Assembly (NCBI GenBank): GCA_964396895.1
Contig: CAYNGJ010000002.1
Coordinates: 186,001-250,000, forward strand
Length of the DNA: 64,000 bases
Source: UBA2334 sp964396895
Lineage (GTDB): Bacteria > Pseudomonadota > Gammaproteobacteria > Burkholderiales > Burkholderiaceae_C
Direction of reading: 5' to 3'
The notes beneath the pieces are model-generated. The model searched no databases and was not told the origin of the DNA. It saw only the letters and a list, made by a program, of their open reading frames with translations. This document shows positions 8,669 through 20,332 of the stretch, piece after piece (within the stretch, counting starts at the first letter, position 1; each line of letters begins with the position of its first letter). Made by a program: the position numbers and the translations under genes.

Positions 8669-9468
8669 TGACCCTCGCCCTGGCTTGGCGAACCTGGCTG
8701 CGCACCTGTGCGTTGGCCATGCTGTGCCTGTCAGCCGGGGTGGGTCATGCCCAAATCTGGGGTTACGTGGACGAACGCGGTGTGGCCCACTTTTCGGCAG
8801 ACAGGCTGGACGAGCGCTACGAGCTGTTTTACCGTGGCAGCCCACCAAAGGCGGTGGCCGCACCGGTTCCGGTGGACCAGGCGGCTGAGTCCGGTTGGGA
8901 GACGCCCGCGCTGGTGGGCACGGCCTTTCCAGACACCGGCGCGGTGGTGGCCCCGGCCCGGTTGCTGGCGTTTTTCCAGGTGTCTCCGGCGTACAAGGCG
9001 GTGCGCCATCACATCCGTGACGCGGCGCGGGCCCATGGGGTGGCGCCGGAGTTGTTGCAGGCCGTCATCGCGGCAGAGTCGGGTTTTGACGCGCAGGCCG
9101 TCAGCCCGCGTGGCGCGGTCGGTCTCATGCAGATCATGCCTGAGACCGCCCAGGCCCACGGGCTCAACCCGCACCCACGGCGCAGCGTGGAAAGCCAGCT
9201 GGTCGACCCGCGCACCAACATCCACACCGGTGCGCGCATCTTGGCGCGCCTGCTGGCCCGCTTCCCTGAGCAGATCGACTTGGTACTGGCCGCCTACAAC
9301 GCTGGCGAGGGCGCGGTGCGCCGCGCCGGCCGACAGGTGCCCAACTTCCCGGAAACCCGCAAGTACGTGCACACCGTGACCCAGCTCTACCAATACCTGC
9401 AGCCACCCCGTGGCCTGCAGCGCCGCGCCGCCCACGTCGCTGAGCAGCACGCCCTGGCGCAGCCCTGA
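8668..9468 (+). CDS. Lytic transglycosylase with N-terminal DUF4124 (GH23/SLT)
   Basis: A 266-residue exported protein. It has a signal peptide (WLRTCALAMLCLSAGVGHA), a DUF4124-like beta segment QIWGYVDERGVAHFSADRLDERYELFYRG, then a GH23 soluble-lytic-transglycosylase domain (about 110-250). The catalytic Glu lies in AVIAAESGFDAQAVSPRGAVGLMQIMPETA, and LVLAAYNAGEGAVRR is the family's C-terminal motif. It should cleave peptidoglycan in the periplasm to 1,6-anhydro products. The start ATG overlaps the parE stop (TGATG), and parC begins 21 bases after its end. A cell-wall hydrolase is therefore wedged into the topoisomerase IV operon. Confidence 0.92.
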   Translation: MTLALAWRTWLRTCALAMLCLSAGVGHAQIWGYVDERGVAHFSADRLDERYELFYRGSPPKAVAAPVPVDQAAESGWETPALVGTAFPDTGAVVAPARLLAFFQVSPAYKAVRHHIRDAARAHGVAPELLQAVIAAESGFDAQAVSPRGAVGLMQIMPETAQAHGLNPHPRRSVESQLVDPRTNIHTGARILARLLARFPEQIDLVLAAYNAGEGAVRRAGRQVPNFPETRKYVHTVTQLYQYLQPPRGLQRRAAHVAEQHALAQP

Positions 9469-9489
9469 CCCCTTCCGTTGGTATTTCCC

Positions 9490-11883
<2,394 letters not shown>

Positions 11884-11890
11884 CGGCCGG

Positions 11891-12364
11891 TCAGGCCAGT
11901 TCGGCGATCAGCTCAATTTCCACGCAGGCGCCCAGGGGCAGCTGCGCCACACCAAAGGCGCTGCGGGCGTGGGCACCGGCGGGGCCGAACACCTGCCCCA
12001 GCAACTCGCTGCAGCCGTTGGTGACCAGGTGCTGCTCGGTGTAGTCGGCGCTGGAGTTGACCAGGCTCAGCACCTTGACGATGCGCTTGACCCCATTCAG
12101 GTCGGTGCCGGCGGCCACGCAGGCGGCGTGCAGGGTGCCCATGAGGTCTATGGCCACGGCGTGCGCGGCGGTTTTGGCCTCTGCGGTGGCCATGTTGCGG
12201 CCCAGCTGGCCGACCCAGGGCAGGCCGTCTTTTTTGGCGATGTGTCCGCTCAGGAACACCAGCTTGCCGCTGTGCATGAACGGGACATAGGCGGCGGCGG
12301 GCACGGCCACCGGGGGCAGGGTGATGCCCAGGGTTTGCAGTTGGGTGTAGACGTTGTAGGTCAT
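11891..12364 (-). CDS. RidA family (YjgF/UK114) protein
   Basis: A 157-residue small cytosolic protein of the RidA superfamily. Its members form trimers that hydrolyse reactive enamine/imine intermediates or act as uncharacterised relatives. Motifs: YVPFMHSGKLVFLSGHIAKKDG, the LMGTLHAACVAAGTDLNGVKRIVKVLSLVNSS helix-strand unit, and ARSAFGVAQLPLGACVEIELIAEL, whose invariant Arg is present as HARSAFG. The long form with a Leu/Pro-rich head matches the UK114-like-1 subgroup rather than canonical RidA, so imine deaminase activity is not assured. It converges on parC with a 7-base gap and no visible hairpin. Confidence 0.88.
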   Translation of the reverse strand: MTYNVYTQLQTLGITLPPVAVPAAAYVPFMHSGKLVFLSGHIAKKDGLPWVGQLGRNMATAEAKTAAHAVAIDLMGTLHAACVAAGTDLNGVKRIVKVLSLVNSSADYTEQHLVTNGCSELLGQVFGPAGAHARSAFGVAQLPLGACVEIELIAELA

Positions 12365-12385
12365 GGGGTGCGTGAATAATCAATG

Positions 12386-12427
12386 AAAAATGGTTGCAGC
12401 GCTTTATTTTAAAGCACTTTAAGCTAC
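12386..12427 (+). repeat. AT-rich N19 repeat, copy C (intergenic)
   Basis: Core CAGCGCT (12397-12403), exactly 19 bases, GCTAC (from 12423), with the flank AAAAATGG on the outer side. It lies between the RidA gene start and the end of the GGDEF-EAL gene. An internal GCTTTA/TAAAGC pair could form a short hairpin. No other terminator is visible for the GGDEF-EAL transcript. Confidence 0.7.
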
Positions 12428-12434
12428 GAAAAAA

Positions 12435-15400
12435 TCAAACGCTGGATTGCCGCCTGTCCGGAATTTTCCACGGTGCGGGCCGGCGGGTTTGGGCCATTGC
12501 CCAGGTCTCGAAGTCCTGGGCGGGCAAGGGTTGGGCAAACAGGTAGCCCTGGCCAAAGTCACAGCCAGCCTCGCTCAGCAGGCGTTGCTGTTCGGCGGTT
12601 TCTATGCCCTCGGCCACCACTTTCAACCCCAGTTCGTGGGCCATGACGATGGTGGCTTTGCACAGCGCCAAGTCTTTGGAAGAGGCCTCCAGGTTTTTCA
12701 CAAATGCCCGGTCGATTTTCAGGTAATCCAGGTCGAACTGGTGCAGGTAGGACATGGCGGAATAACCCGTGCCAAAGTCGTCCAGCGCCACCTGCATGCC
12801 CGCGAGGTGCAGGCGGGCCAGCTGGGCGCGGGTGCCTGCGCTGGCTTCCATCAGCATGCCCTCGGTGATTTCCAGTACCACGCTGTGACCGGGCAACCCC
12901 AGGCGGGTGAGCAGTTCGGGCCAGGCCTGGCTGTCGGCACAGCCCTCGCGCAGTTGCGCGGGGGAAATGTTCACGCTGATCTGAAAGTCGGGGTGCAGGG
13001 TTTGCCGCCAGCGCACCAGTTGCTGCAAGGCCTGCTCCAGCACCCAGCGCCCTATGGCGTTGATCTGACCGGTCTCTTCCGCAATGGGGATGAACACCGC
13101 CGGGCTGATCTGCCCCTGCAGCGGGTGGTGCCAGCGCAGCAGTGCCTCGGCCTTGTGCAACTCGCCGGTGCGCAAGTCCACCAAGGGCTGGAAGACCAGC
13201 GTCAGCTGGTTGCCGGGCAGGGCGCCGCGCAGTTCGCGGGCGATGCGGGCGCGCACCAGGGCGGCCTCTTGCATGGCGGGGCTGAAACGTTCCCAGCGGT
13301 TGCGCCCCGCGTTTTTGGCGGCGTACATGGCCTGGTCGGCCTGCTGAATCAGGTCTTCCCAGGCCAATCCATCGTCGGGATAGAGGGTCACGCCCACACT
13401 GGCGGAGATGTGTTCGGTGTCTGGACCCAGGTCAAAGGGCTCGGCCAATCGGGCCAGCACCTTCAGGGCAATGTCCTGCGCCTGCTGCTCGGTCTCCAAG
13501 TCGTGGATGACCAGGGTGAATTCGTCGCCCCCCAGGCGGGCCACCAGGTCACTGCCTCGGACACAACTGCGCAGCCGTTGGGCGGCGGTTTGCAACAACT
13601 GGTCGCCGACTTCGTGGCCGTGCGCGTCGTTGATTTCCTTGAACCGATCAAGATCAATGAACATCAGCGCCACCTTGGTGGTCATGCCCTGGCCAGTGCG
13701 TGCGGGCGACAGGGCGTCCTGCAAATGCTGGCGGAACATGCGCCGATTGGGCAAGCCGGTGAGGGGGTCGAAATGGGCCTGTGCCCAGATGAGGGCCTCG
13801 CTGGCTTTGCGCTCGGTCACGTCGCGCGCCAGCATGACAAAGCGCAGGGGCTCTCCGGGCGCGGTGGTTTTGCGTGCGGCCGACAGTTCGAACCACAGCA
13901 GCTCGCCACGAATGCTCAGCTGCACCTGCTGCCCGTAGGCACTGCCCTTGGCCTTGGCTTCCTGCAGACAGGCCATGACGATGGCCGCCTCTTTGGCCGG
14001 CACCACGTCGGCCACCCGTTTGCCCATGAACCGACTGGGGTGTACCACCATTTTGTCGGGCGAGTGCGCGTGCGCGTCCAGGTAGGTGCCGTTCTCGTCC
14101 AGTTCGAACAGCAGATCGGGCAACGCTTCCAGCGTGGCCGTCAGGTTGTGACGGGCGGCGTTGAGCTGGGCTTGTTGCGCCAGCAGCTGCATCTCCACCT
14201 GCCGAAACGCGGTGATGTCTTGGTAACTCCACACCCGCCCGGTGGGCTGGCCGTCAAGCAGTTGCGGTGTGGAGTGGCGCAGGTACACCCGTCCGTCTTT
14301 GAAGTGCAGTTCATCGCGCGTGTCGCTGTGCGGGTGCTGGTAGGCACGCAGTGCCGCCTGCGTGACCTCCTCCGGGTTGTCCAGCAGCTGGCACAGGTGT
14401 TGTCTCAGGTGGGCCGCATCACACCCGGTGAGCTCCTCGGGCGACAGTCCCACGACCTGGGCGTAACGGGTGTTGAACTGGGTCACCCGTGCTTGCTGGT
14501 TGACCACCAAGATGGCGTCCGCTGTGGCCTCCAGCGTGGCCCGCACCAGTGACAGGCTGTGGCCCAGGTCTTGGTTGGATGCACGCAGCTGGGCATTGGC
14601 CGCAGCCACCTCGGCGCGTGCGGCAGCCAGGCGCTGCACGTGCCGCAAGGCCCACAGCCACATCCCGGTCAGCAGCAGGCTGAGCACAGTGGCCACGGTG
14701 GCAATGGCATTGCGTTCGCTGCGCCAGCTGGCCAGGGCCTGTTGGGTGGGCTGACTGGCCGATACCCACAGGTTGCCGTACAGCAGCGGCCGCATGGCCA
14801 TGATGGCCTCACCCGTTCCGGTGCGGTCGGCCGTGGCCACGGTGGCCGGTGCGGTGGCGGCCAATGTGTTCAGGGGAGGGTTCAGTGTTTGGCGCTCGGG
14901 GGACTCCCAGTTGGGGTACGCGGCCATCAACTGGCCGTCCTCGCTTTCCAGGGTGATGGCGGTGAGGCCAGAGGCATCTCGTGGGTCCAGCTCCGCAGAC
15001 AGCAGCGCGACGCGGATTTCAGCCACCACCAGGGCGGGCAGCCCATTGCCCAGCGTGGCCGAGCGGGACAGGTAGATCACACGGTCGGGTGTCAACGCGT
15101 TGGGCACGGTGGGGGGACTGATGACCAGTGTGGGGAACGGCTGCTGCAGGGTGGCGGTCAGCAACCGTGGGTCCTCGGGGCCTCCGAGGCGGCGGGTGTC
15201 CGCGCGGGCACTGGCCAGCACCTCGCCGCTGGCATCGGTCACATACAGATCGCGCAGCAGGAGGTTCTGGTTGATGGCGGTGCGCAGCAGACGTCCCAGT
15301 GTTTCCCCAGTGGGGGGCACTTGGCCGAGGGTGCTGGATGGGCGAATGTCGGGGGCCGGCATGTCGCGGGTCCAGGTGGCCACGTCGGCCAGCAGGGCAT

Positions 15401-15602
15401 CCATCCCCACCAGCAGGCGGTTGAGTGAGGTTTCGGTGCCGCTGGCGGCGCGGACCACACCGTGGCGCACGCTGTCCAGGGCGGCATCGCGCCCGTGTTG
15501 CATCAGCAGCCAGGCCAGGACCCAGACGATGCACAGGGCCGCCAGCGCAGACAGGTGAATGGCTTTGCCGGTGTGGTGTTCTGTGTGCTCGGTGGACAGC
15601 AT
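12435..15602 (-). CDS. Membrane sensor with two PAS-type regions, GGDEF and EAL domains
   Basis: A 1055-residue bifunctional c-di-GMP enzyme. TM1 (about 15-34) and TM2 (about 310-330) bracket a periplasmic Cache-like sensor of roughly 270 residues. Two PAS-like regions follow (about 370-480 and 495-615), then GGDEF (about 620-770) and EAL (about 790-1040). The cyclase motif GGDEF is intact near residue 690, with an inhibitory RxxD site (RGSD) exactly five residues before it. The phosphodiesterase signature is also intact: EALLRW, NISPAQL, EITEGMLME, DDFGTGYS, KIDRAFV, EGIET. Both activities are possible. The start MLSTEHTEHH is 41 bases below the upstream periplasmic binding-protein gene, suggesting an operon and a sensing partner. 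An in-frame extension to 16244 is antisense-like noise over that gene. Confidence 0.92.
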   Translation of the reverse strand: MLSTEHTEHHTGKAIHLSALAALCIVWVLAWLLMQHGRDAALDSVRHGVVRAASGTETSLNRLLVGMDALLADVATWTRDMPAPDIRPSSTLGQVPPTGETLGRLLRTAINQNLLLRDLYVTDASGEVLASARADTRRLGGPEDPRLLTATLQQPFPTLVISPPTVPNALTPDRVIYLSRSATLGNGLPALVVAEIRVALLSAELDPRDASGLTAITLESEDGQLMAAYPNWESPERQTLNPPLNTLAATAPATVATADRTGTGEAIMAMRPLLYGNLWVSASQPTQQALASWRSERNAIATVATVLSLLLTGMWLWALRHVQRLAAARAEVAAANAQLRASNQDLGHSLSLVRATLEATADAILVVNQQARVTQFNTRYAQVVGLSPEELTGCDAAHLRQHLCQLLDNPEEVTQAALRAYQHPHSDTRDELHFKDGRVYLRHSTPQLLDGQPTGRVWSYQDITAFRQVEMQLLAQQAQLNAARHNLTATLEALPDLLFELDENGTYLDAHAHSPDKMVVHPSRFMGKRVADVVPAKEAAIVMACLQEAKAKGSAYGQQVQLSIRGELLWFELSAARKTTAPGEPLRFVMLARDVTERKASEALIWAQAHFDPLTGLPNRRMFRQHLQDALSPARTGQGMTTKVALMFIDLDRFKEINDAHGHEVGDQLLQTAAQRLRSCVRGSDLVARLGGDEFTLVIHDLETEQQAQDIALKVLARLAEPFDLGPDTEHISASVGVTLYPDDGLAWEDLIQQADQAMYAAKNAGRNRWERFSPAMQEAALVRARIARELRGALPGNQLTLVFQPLVDLRTGELHKAEALLRWHHPLQGQISPAVFIPIAEETGQINAIGRWVLEQALQQLVRWRQTLHPDFQISVNISPAQLREGCADSQAWPELLTRLGLPGHSVVLEITEGMLMEASAGTRAQLARLHLAGMQVALDDFGTGYSAMSYLHQFDLDYLKIDRAFVKNLEASSKDLALCKATIVMAHELGLKVVAEGIETAEQQRLLSEAGCDFGQGYLFAQPLPAQDFETWAMAQTRRPAPWKIPDRRQSSV

Positions 15603-15643
15603 GGCGTGCGCCAGACAGGGCGTGTTGACCAGCGGGGTGGTTG

Positions 15644-16774
15644 TCAGCGGGGGCCGGTGGGTGCTTTGGCCTGCACCCCCGCCACTGGGGCCAGCCATTG
15701 GTTCCACACCGGCACACATGACAGACCGCAACGCTGAACCCACGAGGGCAACACACTGGTGCTGAAGGTGTCGCGCAGTTGCTGCAGATCGGCTGCATCG
15801 GGTTTGACCTCTACCATGCGACCGGGTTTGCCGCTGCGGCAGGGGCCCTGGCCGGTGTTGCAGGCCGCGCCTTCGAGGTGCTGGCGTTCCGCATCGGCCC
15901 AGATGGCCTGTTCCAGCTTGGGGAGCGCGGTTTTGAGGGTTGTGCGCACGTCCGCAGGCAGGGCCTGCCAAGCCTGGGTGTTGGCGCCGAACAGGGACAC
16001 CCCCCAATTGGTGGCGCCGGTGTAGAGGTGAGAGGTGACCTCGTGCAGGCCAATGGCATGGCCCGACATGGCACCGGTGATGGCGCAGTCCACGTGGCCA
16101 CTGCGGATCTGGGCCACCACTTCGGAAAACTCGGTCTGCACGGCCACGCCACCCCAGGGGCGTATGAGGTCGGCCTGGGTGGCGTTGGAGACCCTCACCC
16201 GCCGCCCCGCCAAGTCGTCCAGCCCCCTGAGGGGTTGTTTGCAAAACGTGACCTGCCCGGGGTAGGTGTAGATGGCCAGCACCTCAATGCCGTGGCGCTC
16301 GCGCATGACACGCTCGAAATGGGGGCGAAACGCAGCCACCGAACGCCTGAGCGTGGCCATGTCCGGGTTCAAACCGGCCAAGTCCATGGCGGCCAGTTCG
16401 GCGTCGGTGCCCATGACCGTGGTCAGCAGCACCGTGCCAAAGGGCACCACGCCCAACTGCATCAAACGCATCATTTCGTGGGTGCGAATGCCTGCTTTGT
16501 TGAAAGGGACAATGTGGGCTGTGGCCTGACCCAGCGTGAGCGCGGGGAATTCCTGGCGCCAGAAGGGTTCTTCAAATTCTCGGTATTGGTTCAGGCTGCC
16601 CAGCCCCCCCACCACCCTCAGCTGGACGCGGGACGGTGACTGGGCCATGGGCTGCGCCACCGCCGCAAGGCTGCTGGCCAGGGCGAACCAACAGAACAGC
16701 AACGCCCACAGCACATGGCGCGGCGGCGCGTGCCACGCATGGCGGGGAGAGCGGAGGGAGCAGGCAATCGACAT
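15644..16774 (-). CDS. TRAP-type (DctP family) periplasmic substrate-binding protein
   Basis: A 376-residue exported protein. The basic N-terminus and hydrophobic helix VLWALLFCWFALASSLAAVA end at a signal-peptidase site near AVAQP. The mature part has the DctP fold. The substrate-arginine region appears as LAGRRVRVSNATQADLIRPWGG, then AQIRSGHVDCAITG and a Trp/Gly-rich segment. Four to five cysteines near the C-terminus (AACNTGQGPC, RCGLSC) are unusual. ATG 16774 has an AGGA ribosome site 11 bases upstream, unlike the TTG at 16795. There are no TRAP membrane genes nearby; the only partner is the downstream GGDEF-EAL sensor, so it may act as a ligand receptor rather than a transporter component. 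Confidence 0.85.
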   Translation of the reverse strand: MSIACSLRSPRHAWHAPPRHVLWALLFCWFALASSLAAVAQPMAQSPSRVQLRVVGGLGSLNQYREFEEPFWRQEFPALTLGQATAHIVPFNKAGIRTHEMMRLMQLGVVPFGTVLLTTVMGTDAELAAMDLAGLNPDMATLRRSVAAFRPHFERVMRERHGIEVLAIYTYPGQVTFCKQPLRGLDDLAGRRVRVSNATQADLIRPWGGVAVQTEFSEVVAQIRSGHVDCAITGAMSGHAIGLHEVTSHLYTGATNWGVSLFGANTQAWQALPADVRTTLKTALPKLEQAIWADAERQHLEGAACNTGQGPCRSGKPGRMVEVKPDAADLQQLRDTFSTSVLPSWVQRCGLSCVPVWNQWLAPVAGVQAKAPTGPR

Positions 16775-17015
16775 GTTGCGTTCCTGGATCGTCAACTGGC
16801 CACGGGCATGTGGCCGTGTGGATGGCCACGGCGGGCATGTGCGGCACCATGGTAAGCCCTTGGCAAGCCGCCGCGACTACGCACAGACCCTGTGCCGGCG
16901 GTAGGGTGTCAGCCTCTCATCAGTAAAATCAGACCCAATCAGGGGTTGGTTGCAGCGGGAACTTCGGTCCAGGCGCTGCCCCTCATGTGTTTTTTCACCC
17001 TCGCACCCACTCAAT

Positions 17016-17552
17016 ATGTCACTGAACAACGTCACCCCTGGCTCCAAAGCCCCTGAAGCATTCAACGTCATCATCGAGATCTCCATGAACTCTGACCCCG
17101 TCAAGTACGAGGTGGACAAGGAGTCGGGTGCGTTGTTTGTGGACCGTTTCATGGGCACCGCCATGCACTACCCCTGCAACTATGGCTACATCCCCCAGAC
17201 CATCAGCGGCGACGGCGACCCCGTGGACGTGCTGGTGCTGACCCCCGTTCCCTTGCCCCCCGGTGTGGTGGTGCCTTGCCGCGCCATTGGCATGTTCAAA
17301 ATGACCGACGAAGGCGGTGAAGACGCCAAGCTGCTGGCCGTGCCCACCAAAAAAATCCTGGCGTTCTACGACCACATCAACAGCATGGAAGACGTGAACC
17401 CCCTGGTGCTGAAGAACATTGCCCACTTCTTTGAGCACTACAAAGACCTGGAGCCCGGCAAGTGGGTCAAGGTCAATGGCTGGGTGGGCATAGAAGACGC
17501 CCACAAAGAAATCACCGATGGCATGGCCGCCTATGCCAAGGCCCAGGCTTGA
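17016..17552 (+). CDS. ppa: Inorganic pyrophosphatase, family I
   Basis: A 178-residue soluble enzyme hydrolysing pyrophosphate to two phosphates and so pulling biosynthetic reactions forward. The Mg-binding signature is [10 protein letters not shown]; also present are [35 protein letters not shown], and [18 protein letters not shown]. Length matches hexameric bacterial type I enzymes. It starts at ATG 17016, since the upstream in-frame codons are not conserved. It is transcribed alone and ends at a strong hairpin preceded by repeat copy D. Confidence 0.96.
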   Translation: MSLNNVTPGSKAPEAFNVIIEISMNSDPVKYEVDKESGALFVDRFMGTAMHYPCNYGYIPQTISGDGDPVDVLVLTPVPLPPGVVVPCRAIGMFKMTDEGGEDAKLLAVPTKKILAFYDHINSMEDVNPLVLKNIAHFFEHYKDLEPGKWVKVNGWVGIEDAHKEITDGMAAYAKAQA

Positions 17553-17567
17553 GTTGAAATTTTCCAT

Positions 17568-17610
17568 AAAAATGGCTTTCAACGCTCATATTTATTGAGT
17601 TTTCAGCTAC
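17568..17610 (+). repeat. AT-rich N19 repeat, copy D (3' of ppa)
   Basis: Core CAACGCT (17580-17586), exactly 19 bases, GCTAC (from 17606), outer flank AAAAATGGC. It lies in the ppa 3' untranslated region directly before the terminator, so it would be part of the ppa mRNA. Confidence 0.75.
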
Positions 17611-17619
17611 TTTTTTTGA

Positions 17620-17653
17620 AAATGCCCACGGCCCAAAGCCGTGGGCATTTTTG
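17620..17653 (+). terminator. Intrinsic terminator of ppa
   Basis: A perfect 13-bp stem (AAATGCCCACGGC / GCCGTGGGCATTT, 17620-17632 with 17638-17650) with a 5-base loop runs into a T-rich tail. Confidence 0.88.
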
Positions 17654-17772
17654 TTGGTGTGTTCCGGGTCTGGCAGCGCTGGCAAAGCCCACACCGGCCC
17701 ATGTGGCGCGTCAAAAACGTACACTGCCTGCCCTGCCGGGCGCTGCCCCGGTTGCCCCCTGCGAGCCCACCC

Positions 17773-20220
17773 ATGAATGCCCCCGTTGACGTTTCCTTCT
17801 TCCACCGCGCCGCCAAGCCGCTGAACAGCTACCGCAAGTACTGGGCGGCACGTTTTGGCACGGCACCGTTTTTGCCCATGAGCCGGGCAGAAATGGACAA
17901 GCTGGGTTGGGACAGTTGCGACATCGTGCTGGTGACGGGTGATGCCTATGTGGACCACCCCAGCTTTGGCATGGCCGTCATCGGGCGCATGCTGGAGGCG
18001 CAGGGTTTTCGGGTGGGCATCATCGCTCAGCCCGACTGGACCAGTGCCGAGCCCTTTCGGACGCTGGGCAAGCCCAACCTGTTCTGGGGCGTGACGGCGG
18101 GGAACATGGACAGCATGATCAACCGCTACACGGCGGACCGAAAAATTCGCTCGGACGACGCCTACACCCCCGGTGACGTGGGCGGCAAGCGCCCCGACCG
18201 CGCGGCCATTGTGTACAGCCAGCGCTGCCGCGAGGCGTTTTCGGACGTGCCCATCGTGCTCGGCGGCATTGAGGGCAGCCTGCGCCGCATTTCCCACTAC
18301 GACTACTGGAGCGACAAGGTGCGCCGCAGCATCGTGGTCGATGCCAAATGTGACCTGCTGCTGTACGGCAACGCCGAGCGCGCCATCGTGGAAATTGCCC
18401 ACCGCTTGGCCGCCCGCGAACCCGTCCTCAGCATCACCGACGTGCGCGGCACGGCCTTTGTGCGCCGCCCCGACGACGCCAGTGGCAAAGGCTGGTTTGA
18501 AATCACGTCCACCGAGGTGGACGAACCGGGCCGTGTGGAAGCCCACGTCAACCCCTACCAGACCACCAGTGAGCAGGCGGCCCAGCAGGGCAGCACCTGC
18601 GCCAAAGAAAATTCAAATACAGAAGCAAACAATTCAATGCCATCAAGCGTTGAGTTCCAAAAAAGTATAAAAAATACTGGTGCGGGCACTCAGGAAGCTG
18701 TCCAGCCCCTGACCTTCATGCCCAACCCGGCGCTGCAAGGCAAAGGCGTGAAGGTGCCACCGCGCGAGCGATCGGTCATCCGCCTGCCCAGCTACGAGCA
18801 GGTCAAAGGCGACCCCGTGCTGTATGCCCACGCCAACCGCGTGCTCCACCTCGAAACCAATCCCGGCAACGCCCGCGCACTGGTGCAGGCGCACGGCGAA
18901 GGCCACACCGCGCGCGACGTTTGGGTCAACCCACCCCCCATTCCGCTGACCACGGCCGAAATGGACCTGGTGTTTGGCTTGCCCTACGCCCGCAGCCCAC
19001 ACCCCAGCTACGCCGACGAGAACGGCGGCCACGATGGTGCCACCAAAATCCCCGCGTGGGAAATGATCCGCTTCAGCATCAACATCATGCGTGGCTGCTT
19101 TGGCGGCTGTACCTTTTGCTCCATCACCGAGCACGAGGGCCGCATCATCCAGAGCCGCTCGGAAGACTCGGTCATTCAAGAAATTGAAGACATCCGCGAC
19201 AAGGTCAAGGGCTTCACCGGCACCATCTCCGACCTGGGCGGTCCCACGGCCAACATGTACCGCCTGGGCTGCCGCAGCCCGGCCATTGAAGCCGCGTGCC
19301 GCAAGCCCAGCTGCGTGTACCCCGGCATTTGCCAGAACCTGACCACCGACCACGGCCCGCTCATCAAGATGTACCGCCGGGGCCGGGCATTGAAGGGCAT
19401 CAAGAAGATCCTGATTGGCTCTGGCCTGCGCTACGACCTGGCGGTGAAAAGCCCCGAGTACGTGAAGGAACTGGTGCAGCACCACGTCGGCGGTTACCTG
19501 AAGATCGCACCCGAGCACACCGAGACCGGGCCGCTCACCAAGATGATGAAGCCCGGCATTGGCAGCTACGACAAGTTCAAAAAGCTGTTTGAGCAGTACA
19601 GCGAAGAGGCGGGCAAAAAGCAGTTCCTCATCCCGTATTTCATCGCGGCCCATCCCGGCACCAGCGATGAAGACATGATGAACTTGGCCGTGTGGCTGAA
19701 GAAAAACGGCTTTCGGGCCGACCAGGTGCAAACCTTCTATCCCAGCCCCATGGCCACGGCCACGGCCATGTACCACTCGGGGCGCAACCCGCTGCGCAAA
19801 ATCCACCGCCGTCCCGAAAGCGACGAGGAAACCGTGGACATCGTGCGGGGCGACAAACGCCGCCGCCTGCACAAGGCCTTTTTGCGCTACCACGACCCCA
19901 ACAACTGGCCACTGTTGCGCGAGGCGCTCAAGGCCATGGGCCGCAGTGACCTCATCGGCAACGGCAAGCACCACCTCATTCCCACCTTCCAGCCGCTGAC
20001 CGATGGCGGCTACCAAAGTGCGCGCAAGAAAAACAGCACGGCTGCGCCGGGCAAGTCTGGGGTGGTGGTGCAGGCTGCTGGCAAAGGCGGCGTGCGCATG
20101 CCCACCAAACAGCCGGTGAAGGGCCAGTTGCTGACGCAGCACACGGGCCTGCCGCCGCGCAGCCCCAACCTGAAACCCGTCAAGCCCAATGGTGGGCGAA
20201 CCACCCGCAAAACCTCATGA
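17773..20220 (+). CDS. ygiQ: YgiQ family radical SAM protein
   Basis: An 815-residue cytosolic protein. An N-terminal UPF0313 region ([51 protein letters not shown]) leads to a radical SAM barrel whose iron-sulfur cluster motif CX3CX2C is C442-FGG-C446-TF-C449. A further [13 protein letters not shown] follows, and a C-terminal region ends in a low-complexity Lys/Pro tail. Its reaction is unknown in all family members. Residues about 275-300, coded by an AT-rich patch, hold a copy of the N19 repeat in frame (18622-18667), inside a variable linker before the radical SAM core. ATG 17773 is chosen; upstream codons overlap the terminator region. Confidence 0.92.
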   Translation: MNAPVDVSFFHRAAKPLNSYRKYWAARFGTAPFLPMSRAEMDKLGWDSCDIVLVTGDAYVDHPSFGMAVIGRMLEAQGFRVGIIAQPDWTSAEPFRTLGKPNLFWGVTAGNMDSMINRYTADRKIRSDDAYTPGDVGGKRPDRAAIVYSQRCREAFSDVPIVLGGIEGSLRRISHYDYWSDKVRRSIVVDAKCDLLLYGNAERAIVEIAHRLAAREPVLSITDVRGTAFVRRPDDASGKGWFEITSTEVDEPGRVEAHVNPYQTTSEQAAQQGSTCAKENSNTEANNSMPSSVEFQKSIKNTGAGTQEAVQPLTFMPNPALQGKGVKVPPRERSVIRLPSYEQVKGDPVLYAHANRVLHLETNPGNARALVQAHGEGHTARDVWVNPPPIPLTTAEMDLVFGLPYARSPHPSYADENGGHDGATKIPAWEMIRFSINIMRGCFGGCTFCSITEHEGRIIQSRSEDSVIQEIEDIRDKVKGFTGTISDLGGPTANMYRLGCRSPAIEAACRKPSCVYPGICQNLTTDHGPLIKMYRRGRALKGIKKILIGSGLRYDLAVKSPEYVKELVQHHVGGYLKIAPEHTETGPLTKMMKPGIGSYDKFKKLFEQYSEEAGKKQFLIPYFIAAHPGTSDEDMMNLAVWLKKNGFRADQVQTFYPSPMATATAMYHSGRNPLRKIHRRPESDEETVDIVRGDKRRRLHKAFLRYHDPNNWPLLREALKAMGRSDLIGNGKHHLIPTFQPLTDGGYQSARKKNSTAAPGKSGVVVQAAGKGGVRMPTKQPVKGQLLTQHTGLPPRSPNLKPVKPNGGRTTRKTS
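18622..18667 (-). repeat. AT-rich N19 repeat, copy F (inside ygiQ, in frame)
   Basis: Minus-strand core CAACGCT (18652-18646), exactly 19 bases, GCT (18626-18624), outer flank GGAAC then a T-run. On the coding strand it is read as [17 protein letters not shown] without a stop. The patch is strikingly AT-rich compared with the surrounding gene. It sits in a linker between conserved blocks, so it looks like a tolerated insertion. Confidence 0.75.
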
Positions 20221-20254
20221 AAAAACCCGAACGGGCCAGGGGCGCGTTCGGGTT
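20218..20254 (-). terminator. Intrinsic terminator of the zinc-ribbon gene
   Basis: A 10-bp stem (AACCCGAACG / CGTTCGGGTT, 20224-20233 with 20245-20254) has an A-run on its left side, which becomes a T-tail on the minus strand. It therefore serves the leftward gene; on the right no T-tract follows for the rightward ygiQ. Confidence 0.75.
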
Positions 20255-20332
20255 GGGGTGTTGAGGGGGCCGCAGAGTGGCAGCAGGTGCCAGGCGGGCG
20301 GGACCGCTGTCAGCCGTGGTGCAGGCAATGCC

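Noticed and set aside
12447..14552. A 701-residue frame antisense to the GGDEF-EAL gene
   Set aside because: Complementary-strand artefact; the sense strand carries intact GGDEF and EAL signatures.
15603..16244. N-terminal extension of the GGDEF-EAL reading frame to 1269 residues
   Set aside because: The extension lies across the binding-protein gene in another frame and reads as Arg/Pro/His noise. A proper start followed by a membrane helix exists at 15602.
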